Positions 1 to 7,959 of a stretch of 64,000 nt of DNA are shown piece after piece. The DNA lies in assembly GCA_964542755.1 (NCBI GenBank), contig CAZIWL010000005.1, positions 13,158 to 77,157 on the forward strand, written 5' to 3'. Numbering within the stretch: the stretch's first letter is position 1; the number at the start of each line of letters is the position of its first letter. A model generated the notes under the pieces. The model did not search any database and had not been told where the DNA came from. It worked only from the letters and a program-made list of their open reading frames with translations. The stretch comes from SKLM01 sp964542755. GTDB lineage: Bacteria; Chloroflexota; Anaerolineae; B4-G1. Made by a program: the position numbers and the translations under genes.

Positions 1-822
1 CTCGAAGCCCTCCTCGATATAGGCTTCGCTGAACTCGGTAACCCAGGGGCGGTCCTCCGTCAGGCAGTCGTCGTGGAACATAAAAGACGCGATCTGGTAC
101 CTGTTGACAAGCTCGCGGAGTTCCGACATCACGTTGCCCACGCTGCGCCGACGCGTCCGCTTGCCAAAGAGGTAATCCTCACCGGGCTTGCAGAAGGCGC
201 AATTGTAGAGGCAGCCTCGCCCGGCGATGATTGTCACGAACGGCGCTGGCAGCTCGGGCACGAAGGGGACCTCGGGCGAGTTCAGATCATAGCCCCACTC
301 TCTCCACTCTTCCAGAAAGAGCTCCCGATCGGCAAAGGGAATCCCATCCAGATCCGGCGGCGCGCCCCGCAGCACCCGGTCTGTGGGCGGGTCCCCGGCC
401 TCGATCAGACGCAGTAGGCGGGGGAAGGTCACCTCTCCCTCCCGCGTCACCAGGTAGTCCACGTGGGGAATCTGCAGTGCATCCTCGAGGGCGATCGTCA
501 CGTGCGGCCCTCCGATGACCGTCGTCAGCTCCGGCTTGAAGTCCTTGGCGATGGCGACGGCCTTCCTCGCCGGGTTGTAGTCGACGCTCATGAGCGTGAT
601 GGCCACGACGTCCGGGTCCCGCTCAACCAGCACATCTCGGAAGTGGTCCCAACTGGAGAGCGCCCGCAGGTCGATCAGATCGACGTCAAAGCCAGCCGCT
701 TCGGCCGCCGAGCTGAGATGGGCCAGTCCGTGGGAGATCCAGCCTGCCTCCATGCCGCGTTTAAGCGAGTTGAAGCCCTGGCCCGCGATGCCTGGGTAGA
801 TCAGAGTCGTCTTGAAGCTCAT
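1..822 (-). CDS. B12-binding domain radical SAM protein (C-terminus outside window)
   Basis: The first 274 codons of a minus-strand gene run off the left edge. The N-terminal ~130 residues look like a cobalamin-binding Rossmann domain (MSFKTTLIYPG start, then a DPDVVAIT stretch and IGGPHVT). A radical SAM core follows, with the CxxxCxxC cluster motif at C204, C208 and C211 (GRGCLYNCAFC), which holds a 4Fe-4S cluster that cleaves SAM. Such proteins act in methyl transfer, tetrapyrrole, lipid or RNA modification, and the substrate cannot be told here. It lies 108 nt downstream of a SufR-like regulator on the same strand, so the two may be cotranscribed. The ATG at 822 has no strong Shine-Dalgarno site, but no better start is visible. 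Family call is firm; exact function is open. Confidence 0.85.
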   Translation of the reverse strand, partial: MSFKTTLIYPGIAGQGFNSLKRGMEAGWISHGLAHLSSAAEAAGFDVDLIDLRALSSWDHFRDVLVERDPDVVAITLMSVDYNPARKAVAIAKDFKPELTTVIGGPHVTIALEDALQIPHVDYLVTREGEVTFPRLLRLIEAGDPPTDRVLRGAPPDLDGIPFADRELFLEEWREWGYDLNSPEVPFVPELPAPFVTIIAGRGCLYNCAFCKPGEDYLFGKRTRRRSVGNVMSELRELVNRYQIASFMFHDDCLTEDRPWVTEFSEAYIEEGFE

Positions 823-930
823 AGGTTGATTAGGCCTGATCGAGGGGGCCGAGATCCGATCACAGAGCCCGGCCGCTCAGTCGGGGCCAACGCAGAAAAG
901 GCTATTCGGCGATGGCTCCTCCCGACCCCC

Positions 931-1554
931 TCAACTGTTATGGAGTCGGATAAAGTAGGTGCAGTGATGGGGTGGGTCTGCGATGCGCTCGAGCTCCGCC
1001 AAGCGGGGGCCGAGGAGCTCCGTCAACAGCGTGTGATCAATCTTGCACACCTCGCTATGTCGTCGGGCCACCCCTTCGTAGGGGCAGTTTGCCACGTGGA
1101 CGAGGTATTGACCGTCGTCGTCTCTCTCCCAATGCGCCATATACCCGCGAAGATCCATGAACTCCACAGCCACCACGACGCGTTCTTCGAAGCTGGCGCC
1201 TGTAGGAATCCTTACTTCGCTCGCTATACGTTTTCCAATCCGCGCCATCAGATTCTCTACTTCTTCCTCTGAGAGGTGCTCTCTGAGCTCAGCGAGGATC
1301 ATGTCAGTCAAAGTCTCATATCGCTTCGGGAAGAAGTCACTCGCCTCCTCAGTCAACCTGTAGACGTGTTGAGGGCGTCCGGGAGCCTTGCGGTGGAGCA
1401 CCTCGGGTGCTGCAACGAGCTTCTCCCTCCGCAGGGTGTCCAGGTGGTGACGGATGGTCACCGTGGTCAGGTCCAATGTACTGCTCAGTTCTTGTACGGT
1501 GGCCTGTCCTCGTTCCTTGAGGATGTTGAGTATCCGTTCTCGGGTGGCCTGCAT
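931..1554 (-). CDS. SufR-like HTH transcriptional regulator with Cys cluster
   Basis: A 207-aa protein with an N-terminal winged helix (residues ~1-65; QELSSTLDLTTVTIRHHLDTL is typical of the DeoR/ArsR-like fold) and a C-terminal domain with three cysteines, C157, C170 and C198. The C-x12-C spacing followed by a distal Cys resembles SufR, an Fe-S-sensing repressor of Fe-S assembly genes, although one Cys of the usual four-Cys pattern seems to be missing. No suf genes are in view; the next gene downstream is a radical SAM protein, so it may regulate Fe-S enzyme genes or itself. A near-consensus promoter lies at 1634-1662. The fold is clear; the ligand is inferred from the cysteines. Confidence 0.75.
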   Translation of the reverse strand: MQATRERILNILKERGQATVQELSSTLDLTTVTIRHHLDTLRREKLVAAPEVLHRKAPGRPQHVYRLTEEASDFFPKRYETLTDMILAELREHLSEEEVENLMARIGKRIASEVRIPTGASFEERVVVAVEFMDLRGYMAHWERDDDGQYLVHVANCPYEGVARRHSEVCKIDHTLLTELLGPRLAELERIADPPHHCTYFIRLHNS

Positions 1555-1633
1555 GATCTTGCTCCCTCTCGTCTGTGTGTCGCTTGGCCCGGTCCACGCG
1601 CAACGCGGGTCCGCGCCAGCGATGAATGAGGCG

Positions 1634-1662
1634 ATTCTATCACGCGCATGCTAATTTGTCAA
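1634..1662 (-). promoter_or_regulatory. Sigma-A-type promoter of the SufR-like gene
   Basis: On the minus strand TTGACA (1657-1662) is followed after exactly 17 nt by TAGAAT (1634-1639). The predicted start is near 1627, about 70 nt before the ATG at 1554. The TGTC/GACA half-sites overlapping the -35 could be part of an operator, but the arms are only 4 bp. Confidence 0.7.
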
Positions 1663-1834
1663 ACAGACATCATTGTAATTGACTCGGCGGATGCGCACCG
1701 CCTGCTCTGAGGGTAAGTCGGGTGCCGTGCGTATCCCCTGGCGCCACTTTCTTCGCTGAGCCTGATTCTCGATTCCCGGCGGGTCGTTCGAGCGCCGGTG
1801 AGACCCTGTGTCGCTTGCTGCCGAGGAACCCTGT

Positions 1835-1863
1835 TTGCCCGTTTTTCGAAAGCGTTGTAGAAT
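1835..1863 (+). promoter_or_regulatory. Promoter upstream of the nuoI-type pseudogene
   Basis: TTGCCC (1835-1840), 17 nt, then TAGAAT (1858-1863). It matches the -10 type seen at other genes of the window. The nearest plus-strand coding remnant begins at about 2092, so this may be the surviving promoter of a decayed gene. Confidence 0.5.
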
Positions 1864-2021
1864 AGCTAAGGGTGTGCTGTAACGAAGGTGGATCACTGGT
1901 TGCGGGTAGCCCCGAGTCCATCCCCGGCGAGGGGCTGATGGTTTGTGAAGCGGTCCTTGCCCCAATGCACCATGTTGCACCGCATTATCGACAACTCCAC
2001 GATGGCAAGCGTCCGACCCCG

Positions 2022-2103
2022 CGACTATGGCCAACAAACGACTATGGTTAGACGACTATGGTTAGCAAACAACTATGGCTAGCAGACAACTATGGCTAGC
2101 GAA
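2022..2103. repeat. Five-unit degenerate tandem repeat, 17-bp period
   Basis: Five head-to-tail units of the form CRACTATGGYYARCARA: 2022-2038, 2039-2052 (14 bp, 3 bp shorter), 2053-2069, 2070-2086 and 2087-2103. The last unit contains the ATG at 2092 that opens the nuoI-type remnant. Unit 4 and unit 5 differ at one or two bases, pointing to recent duplication. Confidence 0.85.
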
Positions 2104-2602
2104 AGTGTTGTTTCGATGAGCTCTCAGAATCGCAGCTATGGGACCCGCGATACGCCGGAAACCCTACCGGAGCGGGATAGCGGTCGGGCCATGAACGGTC
2201 TCACCATCCAGTATCCCGACGAGGTGCCTCTCCCCGGAGCGTTTCTGCGTCTTGCCCTTCCACGTCTTCGATCCGGAGACGGGCAAATCGCGCTGCGTGG
2301 CCTGCGAGATGTGTCCTCGAGGATGCCCACCGTAGTGCAGTTGGATCAAGCCGGGAAAGGAGCCGGAGCCCGTGGGGGAGGCTGGGGCGCCCAGTGAGTT
2401 CTTCATCGACAGCGGGATCTATGTGTCGTGCGGGCTGTGCGCTAAGGTCTGTCCCTTCGATGCCATTATGATGGATCATGACAATGAGGTCGCTCCCTAC
2501 GAACGGTATGAGAGCTCCATCTGGGGTGTGGATAAGCTATCCAGACCTCATTCGTGCGGCGTTCAACGCCACCTCTCTGGCTATCCAGAAGGGGCCTTCT
2601 GA
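2092..2602 (+). pseudogene. NuoI-type 2x[4Fe-4S] ferredoxin subunit, decayed
   Basis: Reading across frames gives a recognisable complex I NuoI-like protein: GLTIQYPDEVPLP, then after one frameshift near 2240 (an extra G in CCCCGGAGCG) ERFCVLPFHVFDPETGKSRC, a first cluster (CVACEMCPRGCPP), a stop TAG at 2333-2335 where CAG (Gln) is expected, and a second cluster (CGLCAKVCPFDAI) in a continuous frame to 2602. NuoI carries electrons to the membrane quinone site of NADH dehydrogenase. No other nuo gene is nearby, so this is an isolated relic. The presence of both a frameshift and a nonsense codon argues against one sequencing error. Start and end of the relic are approximate. Confidence 0.75.
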
Positions 2603-2622
2603 TCGTGCGCCGGAATAGCGCC

Positions 2623-3468
2623 ATGGGTCATTCGAGCAACGAATCGACGCTCTCGGACTTCAGCGAGACACTGATTGCCGGTGTCCGATTCCAACCCTCG
2701 GGCAAGATCTACCACTTTGACGCCAGCAGGGTGGAGGATCTCCGCCCCGGTGATTTCGCCCTGGTGGAGACGGTGCGGGGCACCCAATTGGGTGAGGTCG
2801 TCACCGTTCGGCCACCGCGCAGGGGCGAGGATGTCAGAACTCTCAAGCCCATCAAGCGGCGGGCCACCGGCCGCGACCTGGCACTCCGCCAGTGGTGGCA
2901 GAAGCGCGAGGAGGAGACCCTGGAGCTGGCCCGCCGGGAGGCGGACCGGCTTGCGCTGCCAATCAAAGTCGTGGTGGCCGAGTATACCCTGGACGGTAAG
3001 CGGCTCACCCTCCTGTATGGTAGCGAGGAGCGGCATTATGACGTCAATGAGCTGGAGCGGCGTCTGCAGCGAGAGCTCAAGACCCGGGTGGAATTGCTTA
3101 AGATTGGTCCTCGCGATCAGGCCAAGCTGATGGGGGGTTGCGGCGCCTGTGGAGGTCCGCGCTGCTGTTCCCATTTCCTACCCGAGTTCACCTCTATCTC
3201 GATCAAGATGGCCAAGAAGCAGGGTGTCTCACTTCATCCCTCTGCGATCACGGGCATGTGTGATCGACTGCGCTGTTGTCTGCAGTACGAGTATGACCAG
3301 TACGTCGAGGCCCTAAGGAAGCTGCCCCGGCGTAAAAGACGGGTCAAGACGCCCTATGGCGAGGGGACAGTGATCGATCTCGTTCCCCTGAAGCACGCGG
3401 TCATCGTCAGCATCGAGGATCGCCGGGTTGAACTCTCTGTTGAGGAGGTGGAGCCTGTCTCGAGGTAG
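2623..3468 (+). CDS. PSP1 domain protein (RicT/YaaT-like)
   Basis: A 281-aa protein of the PSP1 family. An N-terminal region (about 15-60) begins AGVRFQPSGKIYHFD. The PSP1 C-terminal region holds the conserved cysteines GGCGACGGPRCC and GMCDRLRCCLQYE. In Bacillus the homologue YaaT/RicT is part of an Fe-S-containing complex affecting RNA processing and phosphorelay signalling; the same job here is inference. A longer frame opens at 2554, but that start lies inside the nuoI relic; ATG 2623 gives the usual family length. The following 160 nt hold a TCGGGCC/GGCCCGA hairpin (3593-3609) before the next gene. Confidence 0.85.
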   Translation: MGHSSNESTLSDFSETLIAGVRFQPSGKIYHFDASRVEDLRPGDFALVETVRGTQLGEVVTVRPPRRGEDVRTLKPIKRRATGRDLALRQWWQKREEETLELARREADRLALPIKVVVAEYTLDGKRLTLLYGSEERHYDVNELERRLQRELKTRVELLKIGPRDQAKLMGGCGACGGPRCCSHFLPEFTSISIKMAKKQGVSLHPSAITGMCDRLRCCLQYEYDQYVEALRKLPRRKRRVKTPYGEGTVIDLVPLKHAVIVSIEDRRVELSVEEVEPVSR

Positions 3469-3628
3469 ATCCACTGTTGTCAGCCACCTGAGCTCACTCC
3501 GAAACCCTGCTGAGCCACAATGCGATGCATGGGTGATCTGACACTTGGAATGCGACATCACACATCCGTCTGTAGGTCGGACGCGAAGCAGCTCGGGCCG
3601 CTGGCCCGATACCAAAGGAGATAGACAC

Positions 3629-4471
3629 ATGGAGACGATTCTAACTGGAACAGAGGGAGAGGTACGTATCAGCCTTGAGCTCCCAACCGTGATCATCGGT
3701 GAGCGGATCAACCCCACCGGCCGGAGTTGGCTCACCAAGCAACTGACCGAGGGGAATCTTGAGATCCTCAAGAGCGAAGCCTTGAAGCAGATTGAGGAGG
3801 GGGCTGATGTACTCGACGTCAACGTAGGCGCTGCGAGCGTCAAGGAAGTTGAGCTCTTGCCCAAGGCTGTCCAACTCATTCAGGAGACGGTCGGCGTGCC
3901 CCTATGCATCGACACCGCCGACAAGGACGCTCTGGAGGCGGCGCTGAAGGTCTATCAGGGTAAGCCTCTGATCAACTCGGTCAATGGCGAGGAGGCTAGC
4001 CTCCAGCGTGTCCTCCCGCTCGTTGCTGAGTATAATGCGGCCGTGATCGGGCTGGCCATGGACGATGACGGCATTCCGAAGGACCCCCAGAAGCGCCTCG
4101 AGATTGCCACAAAGATCGTCGAGCGCGCCGAGGCCCTGGGCATTCCCCGCGAGGATGTCTTGATCGACTGCCTCGCTTTGACGGTCAGTGCGGAACCTGA
4201 TGCGGCCGTTATCACCCTGGAAGCCATCGACTTGGTCAGGGAGGAGCTGGGCGTCAACCAGGCCCTGGGGCACAGCAACGTCTCCTACGGCCTTCCGGAC
4301 CGTGACGTGATCAACCGTGTTGCCCTGGGGATGGTCATCCGTGCAGGTGTCAATGCCCCCATCGTCGACGCTGCGGAGGTCAAGCAGTCCATCCTGGCAG
4401 CCGACCTGCTGATGGGGCGCGATCAGTACGCCATGAACTACATCAAGTACTACCGCCAGCACAAGGACTAG
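3629..4471 (+). CDS. Methyltetrahydrofolate methyltransferase (pterin-binding, corrinoid-dependent)
   Basis: A 280-aa single-domain TIM barrel of the pterin-binding family that includes AcsE/MtgA-type methyltransferases and the methyl-THF domain of MetH. Landmarks are TVIIGERINPTG near the N-terminus, EEGADVLDVNVG, PLCIDTADKDALEAAL and LGHSNVSYGLPDR. Such enzymes move a methyl group between tetrahydrofolate and a cobalamin carried by a corrinoid protein. ATG 3629 follows AAAGGAG at ideal spacing; the frame extends further upstream without support. It is followed by a structured leader with a terminator (4475-4660) and two MttB-family genes, which together look like a methylamine/betaine-type demethylation route. 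No corrinoid protein gene lies in the window. Confidence 0.88.
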   Translation: METILTGTEGEVRISLELPTVIIGERINPTGRSWLTKQLTEGNLEILKSEALKQIEEGADVLDVNVGAASVKEVELLPKAVQLIQETVGVPLCIDTADKDALEAALKVYQGKPLINSVNGEEASLQRVLPLVAEYNAAVIGLAMDDDGIPKDPQKRLEIATKIVERAEALGIPREDVLIDCLALTVSAEPDAAVITLEAIDLVREELGVNQALGHSNVSYGLPDRDVINRVALGMVIRAGVNAPIVDAAEVKQSILAADLLMGRDQYAMNYIKYYRQHKD

Positions 4472-4474
4472 CGC

Positions 4475-4660
4475 CACGACGTGACGCTGCGGGGTCTGGG
4501 CGTACCCGCAACAGCCCAGGTCGCTGGAGAGTTCCTCTGCAAGACGAGCGCTCCAGCCGATGATACGGCGCCGTTCTGAGCCACCTGGAACACGATAAAC
4601 GGACCAACTGGCTGGGAAGCTTTCCTATCGAGATGAAAGGTAAAGCCTCCCAGCCTTTTT
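4475..4660 (+). promoter_or_regulatory. Structured leader with antiterminator/terminator switch before mttB (riboswitch candidate)
   Basis: The 223-nt gap before mttB contains, in order: a possible H-type pseudoknot (TGCGGG 4488-4493 with CCCGCA 4505-4510; CTGGGC 4496-4501 with GCCCAG 4514-4519), a hairpin GCTGGAG 4523-4529 / CTCCAGC 4551-4557, and a terminator ending in T5 (4610-4660). The segment CTCCAGCC (4551-4558) can instead pair with GGCTGGG (4610-4616), the left arm of the terminator, so hairpin and antiterminator exclude each other. That is the layout of a ligand- or protein-controlled attenuator. The CGCTGC...GCCCAGG core recalls the SAH riboswitch, but the fit is too loose to name it. 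Confidence 0.5.
4610..4660 (+). terminator. Rho-independent terminator in the mttB leader
   Basis: The stem GGCTGGGAAGCTTT / AAAGCCTCCCAGCC (4610-4623 with about 4642-4655, one mismatch) is followed by TTTTT at 4656-4660. It lies 35 nt before the mttB start, so it can end the upstream transcript or act as an attenuator. Confidence 0.8.
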
Positions 4661-4694
4661 GATTCCTTAACGGAGGGAAACGGAGACGGTATCC

Positions 4695-6158
4695 ATGGTC
4701 AGGAGTATCGAGGGGCCCGGAAAGGGCCTGGTCGGGGGACAGTACAAGCCGTTGACCGATGCCGAGGTGACGCGGATTCACGAGGCATCGCTGGAAGTCC
4801 TGGAGCGGACCGGCGTGAACGTCCAGGAAGCGGAGGCGCTGGCACTCTTCAAAGAGGCTGGGGCGGACGTGCATGGAGACCGTGTCCGCCTTTCCAGGGC
4901 CATGGTCGAGGACGCCATCGCCACGGCGTCGTCCAAGGTGGTCTTGGCGGGCCGCGACCCGGACAATGACCTGATTCTGGAGGACGCACGGGTTCACATC
5001 GGGACGGGAGGTGCTGCTCTCCAGGTGCTGGATCTGGAGACGGGTACAATTCGAAAGGCGCTCTTGAGTGATGTCGGGGATATGGCGCGTATCGTGGATG
5101 CCCTGGACAATATCCACTTCTACCTCATCCCGATCTATCCCACCGATCTACCTGAAGAACAGGTGGAGATCAGCAAATACTACGCTTCTCTGGCCAATAC
5201 GACGAAGCACGTCCAGGCGGGAGTTTACACACTGCGGGGCATCCGCGATGTCGTGGCGATGTGTGAGAGGATCGCCGGCAGTCCGGAGGCCCTCCGTGCC
5301 CGGCCGCTCGTCTCGTTCATCACCAGCTGGATGGTCAGCCCGCTGAAGTTCGCCACCGACGTGACCACACTTCTCATTGAAGTCTGTCGCCAGGGTATAC
5401 CCGTCGTCCTGTCGGCGGCCCCGATGGCTGGTTCGACGTCACCCGTGACGCTCGCGGGGACGTTGGTTCAGCTGAACGCCGAGCAGTTATCTGGCCTCAC
5501 GTTGACACAGCTCGTCAATCCGGGGACGCCGGTCATCATGGGGCCGATCCCTGCGACGGCGGACATGCGGAGTGGAAAGTACCTGGGTGGCTCCGTGGAG
5601 CTGGGTATCGGTAACGCGGCTATCACCCAGCTCGCTCACCGGTACGAAGTGCCCATCTACAATAGTGCCGGTATGACCGACAGCAAGCTTCCGGATATTC
5701 AGGCCGGGATGGAGAAGGCTCAATCGGCGATTCAGGTTGCCCTTGCCGGTGCCAATTTCATCCACCACGCCGCGGGGATGCTCGAGGACATGTCTACCAT
5801 CGCCTATGAGCAGTTCGTCATCGACAACGAGATGTTGGGGATGGCGATGCGCGCCGTACGCGGCATTGAGGTCGATGACGATACGCTCGCTGTCGAGGCC
5901 ATCGACCGGGTGGGCCCCGGGGGGCACTACCTGGCGGACGAGCATACGATGCGCTACATGCGCACTGAGCACTACTACCCGTCCCGAGTCTTTGACCGGC
6001 AGGGCCGTGACGAATGGGAGGACGACGGATCGACCGACGCGTGGCTCCGGGCCAGAGAGCTGGCTCGGGAGATCTTGCGTAAGCACGAACCGGAACTCCT
6101 GGATGGCGAGGCCGATGCCTGGATCAAGGAACAGTTCGCCCACACGCTGACCCTGTGA
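4695..6158 (+). CDS. MttB-family trimethylamine/betaine-type corrinoid methyltransferase, paralogue 1
   Basis: A 487-aa protein of the trimethylamine methyltransferase (MttB) superfamily, a TIM barrel that demethylates a quaternary or tertiary amine and passes the methyl group to a corrinoid protein. The frame has no internal TAG, so it belongs to the large non-pyrrolysine branch (as MtgB, glycine betaine methyltransferase), whose substrates vary. Recognisable segments are ASLEVLERTGV near the N-terminus, IPVVLSAAPMAGSTSPVTLAGTL in the middle and GPGGHYLADEHTMRYMR near the C-terminus. ATG 4695 lies about 10 nt after GGAGACGG, with TAACGGAGGG further upstream. Its paralogue follows after 142 nt. 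The substrate cannot be told. Confidence 0.88.
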   Translation: MVRSIEGPGKGLVGGQYKPLTDAEVTRIHEASLEVLERTGVNVQEAEALALFKEAGADVHGDRVRLSRAMVEDAIATASSKVVLAGRDPDNDLILEDARVHIGTGGAALQVLDLETGTIRKALLSDVGDMARIVDALDNIHFYLIPIYPTDLPEEQVEISKYYASLANTTKHVQAGVYTLRGIRDVVAMCERIAGSPEALRARPLVSFITSWMVSPLKFATDVTTLLIEVCRQGIPVVLSAAPMAGSTSPVTLAGTLVQLNAEQLSGLTLTQLVNPGTPVIMGPIPATADMRSGKYLGGSVELGIGNAAITQLAHRYEVPIYNSAGMTDSKLPDIQAGMEKAQSAIQVALAGANFIHHAAGMLEDMSTIAYEQFVIDNEMLGMAMRAVRGIEVDDDTLAVEAIDRVGPGGHYLADEHTMRYMRTEHYYPSRVFDRQGRDEWEDDGSTDAWLRARELAREILRKHEPELLDGEADAWIKEQFAHTLTL

Positions 6159-6300
6159 AGGACTCGTGACCGGTCGGGGTGGCCTGATCGGTATCGCCCA
6201 ACGCGCGAAGCGTGTGCCGGAAGCTGGCAAGGTCTATATGGATTCGCCACAGCTTCCCTGGTTCACGCGTCGCTTTTCGATGTACCGGAGGTGACTTCTC

Positions 6301-7755
6301 GTGACGGATCAACTGCCGATTCCGACGCTGCAGCCATTTAGTCGCGGCCTCTCTGACGAACAGGTGCGTGAGCTACATTACGCCACGCTTGAGATCCTCT
6401 CAAGCACGGGAGTCGATATGCAGGACCCCGAGGGCCGTGAACTCCTCTTGGAGGCGGGCGCCTGGGAGTCTGACGACCGCATCAAGGTGCCCGAGAACCT
6501 GGTGACCGACGCCATCGACGCGGCGCCCTCGCGCATCCCCATGTACGATCGATTGGGTAACCTGACGATGCCGCTGGAGCTTGGAAAGGTCTTCTTTGGC
6601 GCCGGGTCAGACACCACGTTCACGCTCGACGTGGAGACTGGCGAGCGCCGTCGTACCACAGCCCGGGATGTCGAGGACATTGCGCGCCTCTGTGACGCAT
6701 TGGACAACATCGACTTCATCATGTCGATGAGCAATCCCTCGGACGTCCCCGCCGACGATCTGTACATCCACGAGTTCGCCGGAATGATCCGGGGCTCCGC
6801 AAAACCGAACGTCTACACGGCGAAGGACCGTGCCGACGTGGAGGATATCTATCGCATCGCTGCCGCCGTGGTCGGTGGCGAACAGGCCTTGCGTGAGAGA
6901 CCATTCTTCTTGCTCTACGCTGAGCCCATTTCGCCCCTGATGATCATCGAGGAATCGCTACAGAAGCTGATCTTCTGCGCCGAGAAGGGAGTCCCGTCAG
7001 GTTACATTCCCTCACCCAACATGGGGGGAGGGGGACCCATCACGCTCGCCGGCGCTCTCGCGGTCGGTAACGCCGAGTGTCTGCTGGGCCTGGTCATCGC
7101 GCAGCTGCTCAACCCCGGCACCCCGTATATCTACGGGATGAACACCGCCGCTATGGATATGAAGACCACCATCATCAGCTACGGCAGTCCTGAGTGGCCC
7201 CTTGGCATGATGGCTCAGATGGACTTGGCCCGATACTACAATCTCCCGGCGTGGTCGGCTGCCGGAGCGAGCGACAGCAAGGTCGTTGACGCCCAGGTGG
7301 GCATCGAGATCACGTTCTCGGTCCTCGCCAACTTCCTGGCGCGCGCCACACTGGTGCACGACGTGGGCTACATTGAGTATGGTTCGACGTCCTCGATGGA
7401 AGCGCTGGTTATCGCCGACGAGGTCATACGCCAGACCCGCTTCCTTACGCAGGGCGTCGAGGTCAGCCCGCGCACGCTGGCGTTGGACGCCACAGCACGT
7501 GTGCGGCCTGGAGGTGGCTACCTGGCCGACGACCACACGCTGGACAACTGGCGGGAGGCGCAGTGGCACCCTGACCTGATCGACCGCGCTCGCTACGACG
7601 ACTGGGTGGAGGCTGGCAGCAGGGATATGTTCACACGCGCCAACGAGCGGGCACGGAGGATCCTGAGCGAGCATGAGGTGGCGCCGCTGCCGGAGGAGGC
7701 CGAGAGCCTCATCGCGGAGATTCTGGAGAAACGAGCGTCCGAGCAGGGCGAGTAG
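6301..7755 (+). CDS. MttB-family trimethylamine/betaine-type corrinoid methyltransferase, paralogue 2
   Basis: A 484-aa second MttB-family protein starting with GTG at 6301 behind GGAGGTG (8-9 nt spacing). It shares the family architecture with its upstream neighbour (LEILSSTGVDMQ, GGGGPITLAGALAVGNAE, RPGGGYLADDHTLDNWR) but is clearly diverged, so the pair is probably an old duplication with different substrates. There is no in-frame TAG, hence no pyrrolysine. The role is the same as proposed for paralogue 1: methyl transfer from a methylated amine to a corrinoid protein, then to tetrahydrofolate through the enzyme at 3629-4471. No terminator with a T-tract follows; the next feature is a 14-bp hairpin at 7922-7953. 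Confidence 0.88.
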   Translation: MTDQLPIPTLQPFSRGLSDEQVRELHYATLEILSSTGVDMQDPEGRELLLEAGAWESDDRIKVPENLVTDAIDAAPSRIPMYDRLGNLTMPLELGKVFFGAGSDTTFTLDVETGERRRTTARDVEDIARLCDALDNIDFIMSMSNPSDVPADDLYIHEFAGMIRGSAKPNVYTAKDRADVEDIYRIAAAVVGGEQALRERPFFLLYAEPISPLMIIEESLQKLIFCAEKGVPSGYIPSPNMGGGGPITLAGALAVGNAECLLGLVIAQLLNPGTPYIYGMNTAAMDMKTTIISYGSPEWPLGMMAQMDLARYYNLPAWSAAGASDSKVVDAQVGIEITFSVLANFLARATLVHDVGYIEYGSTSSMEALVIADEVIRQTRFLTQGVEVSPRTLALDATARVRPGGGYLADDHTLDNWREAQWHPDLIDRARYDDWVEAGSRDMFTRANERARRILSEHEVAPLPEEAESLIAEILEKRASEQGE

Positions 7756-7921
7756 AAAGCCTGCGTGATCAACCCGCGCGGTGGCGAGTCCCCGCGGGCC
7801 GGCTGCTTCCCGATGGAGTTGGCGTCTGGCGAGACGGAAGCGGCTGCCGCCGCCGAGGGCATCCACCCAGCCCTGGGCCTTTCGGGCATTGGCGGAGACC
7901 AGGATTGAGGGCGGCGGGAAG

Positions 7922-7953
7922 GAGGCCCCAGGACCCGGTGGTCCTGGGGCCTC
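7922..7953. terminator. Strong 14-bp hairpin between convergent mttB2 and cutA
   Basis: Perfect stem GAGGCCCCAGGACC (7922-7935) / GGTCCTGGGGCCTC (7940-7953) with the 4-nt loop CGGT. No T-tract follows on either strand. Its position between converging genes suggests a bidirectional transcript end. Confidence 0.6.
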
Positions 7954-7959
7954 TGGACG

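Larger units (their letters stand above)
1555..2021. other. Intergenic stretch without a recognisable gene
   Basis: Apart from two divergent promoters (1634-1662 on minus, 1835-1863 on plus), I see no gene here. Open frames in this stretch lack protein-like composition. Confidence 0.5.

Noticed and set aside
73..417. Plus-strand open frames across 1-1270
   Set aside because: They are shadows of the minus-strand radical SAM and SufR-like genes, which have full domain motifs.
2022..2103. CRISPR array or phage attachment site
   Set aside because: Units are contiguous 17-mers without spacers; no integrase or tRNA gene is near.
4475..4600. Cobalamin riboswitch upstream of mttB
   Set aside because: A CCCGCAAC string is present, but the conserved B12 box and the rest of the core are missing.
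4695..7755. Pyrrolysine-containing MttB
   Set aside because: Both genes run through without an in-frame TAG, and no pyl genes are visible.
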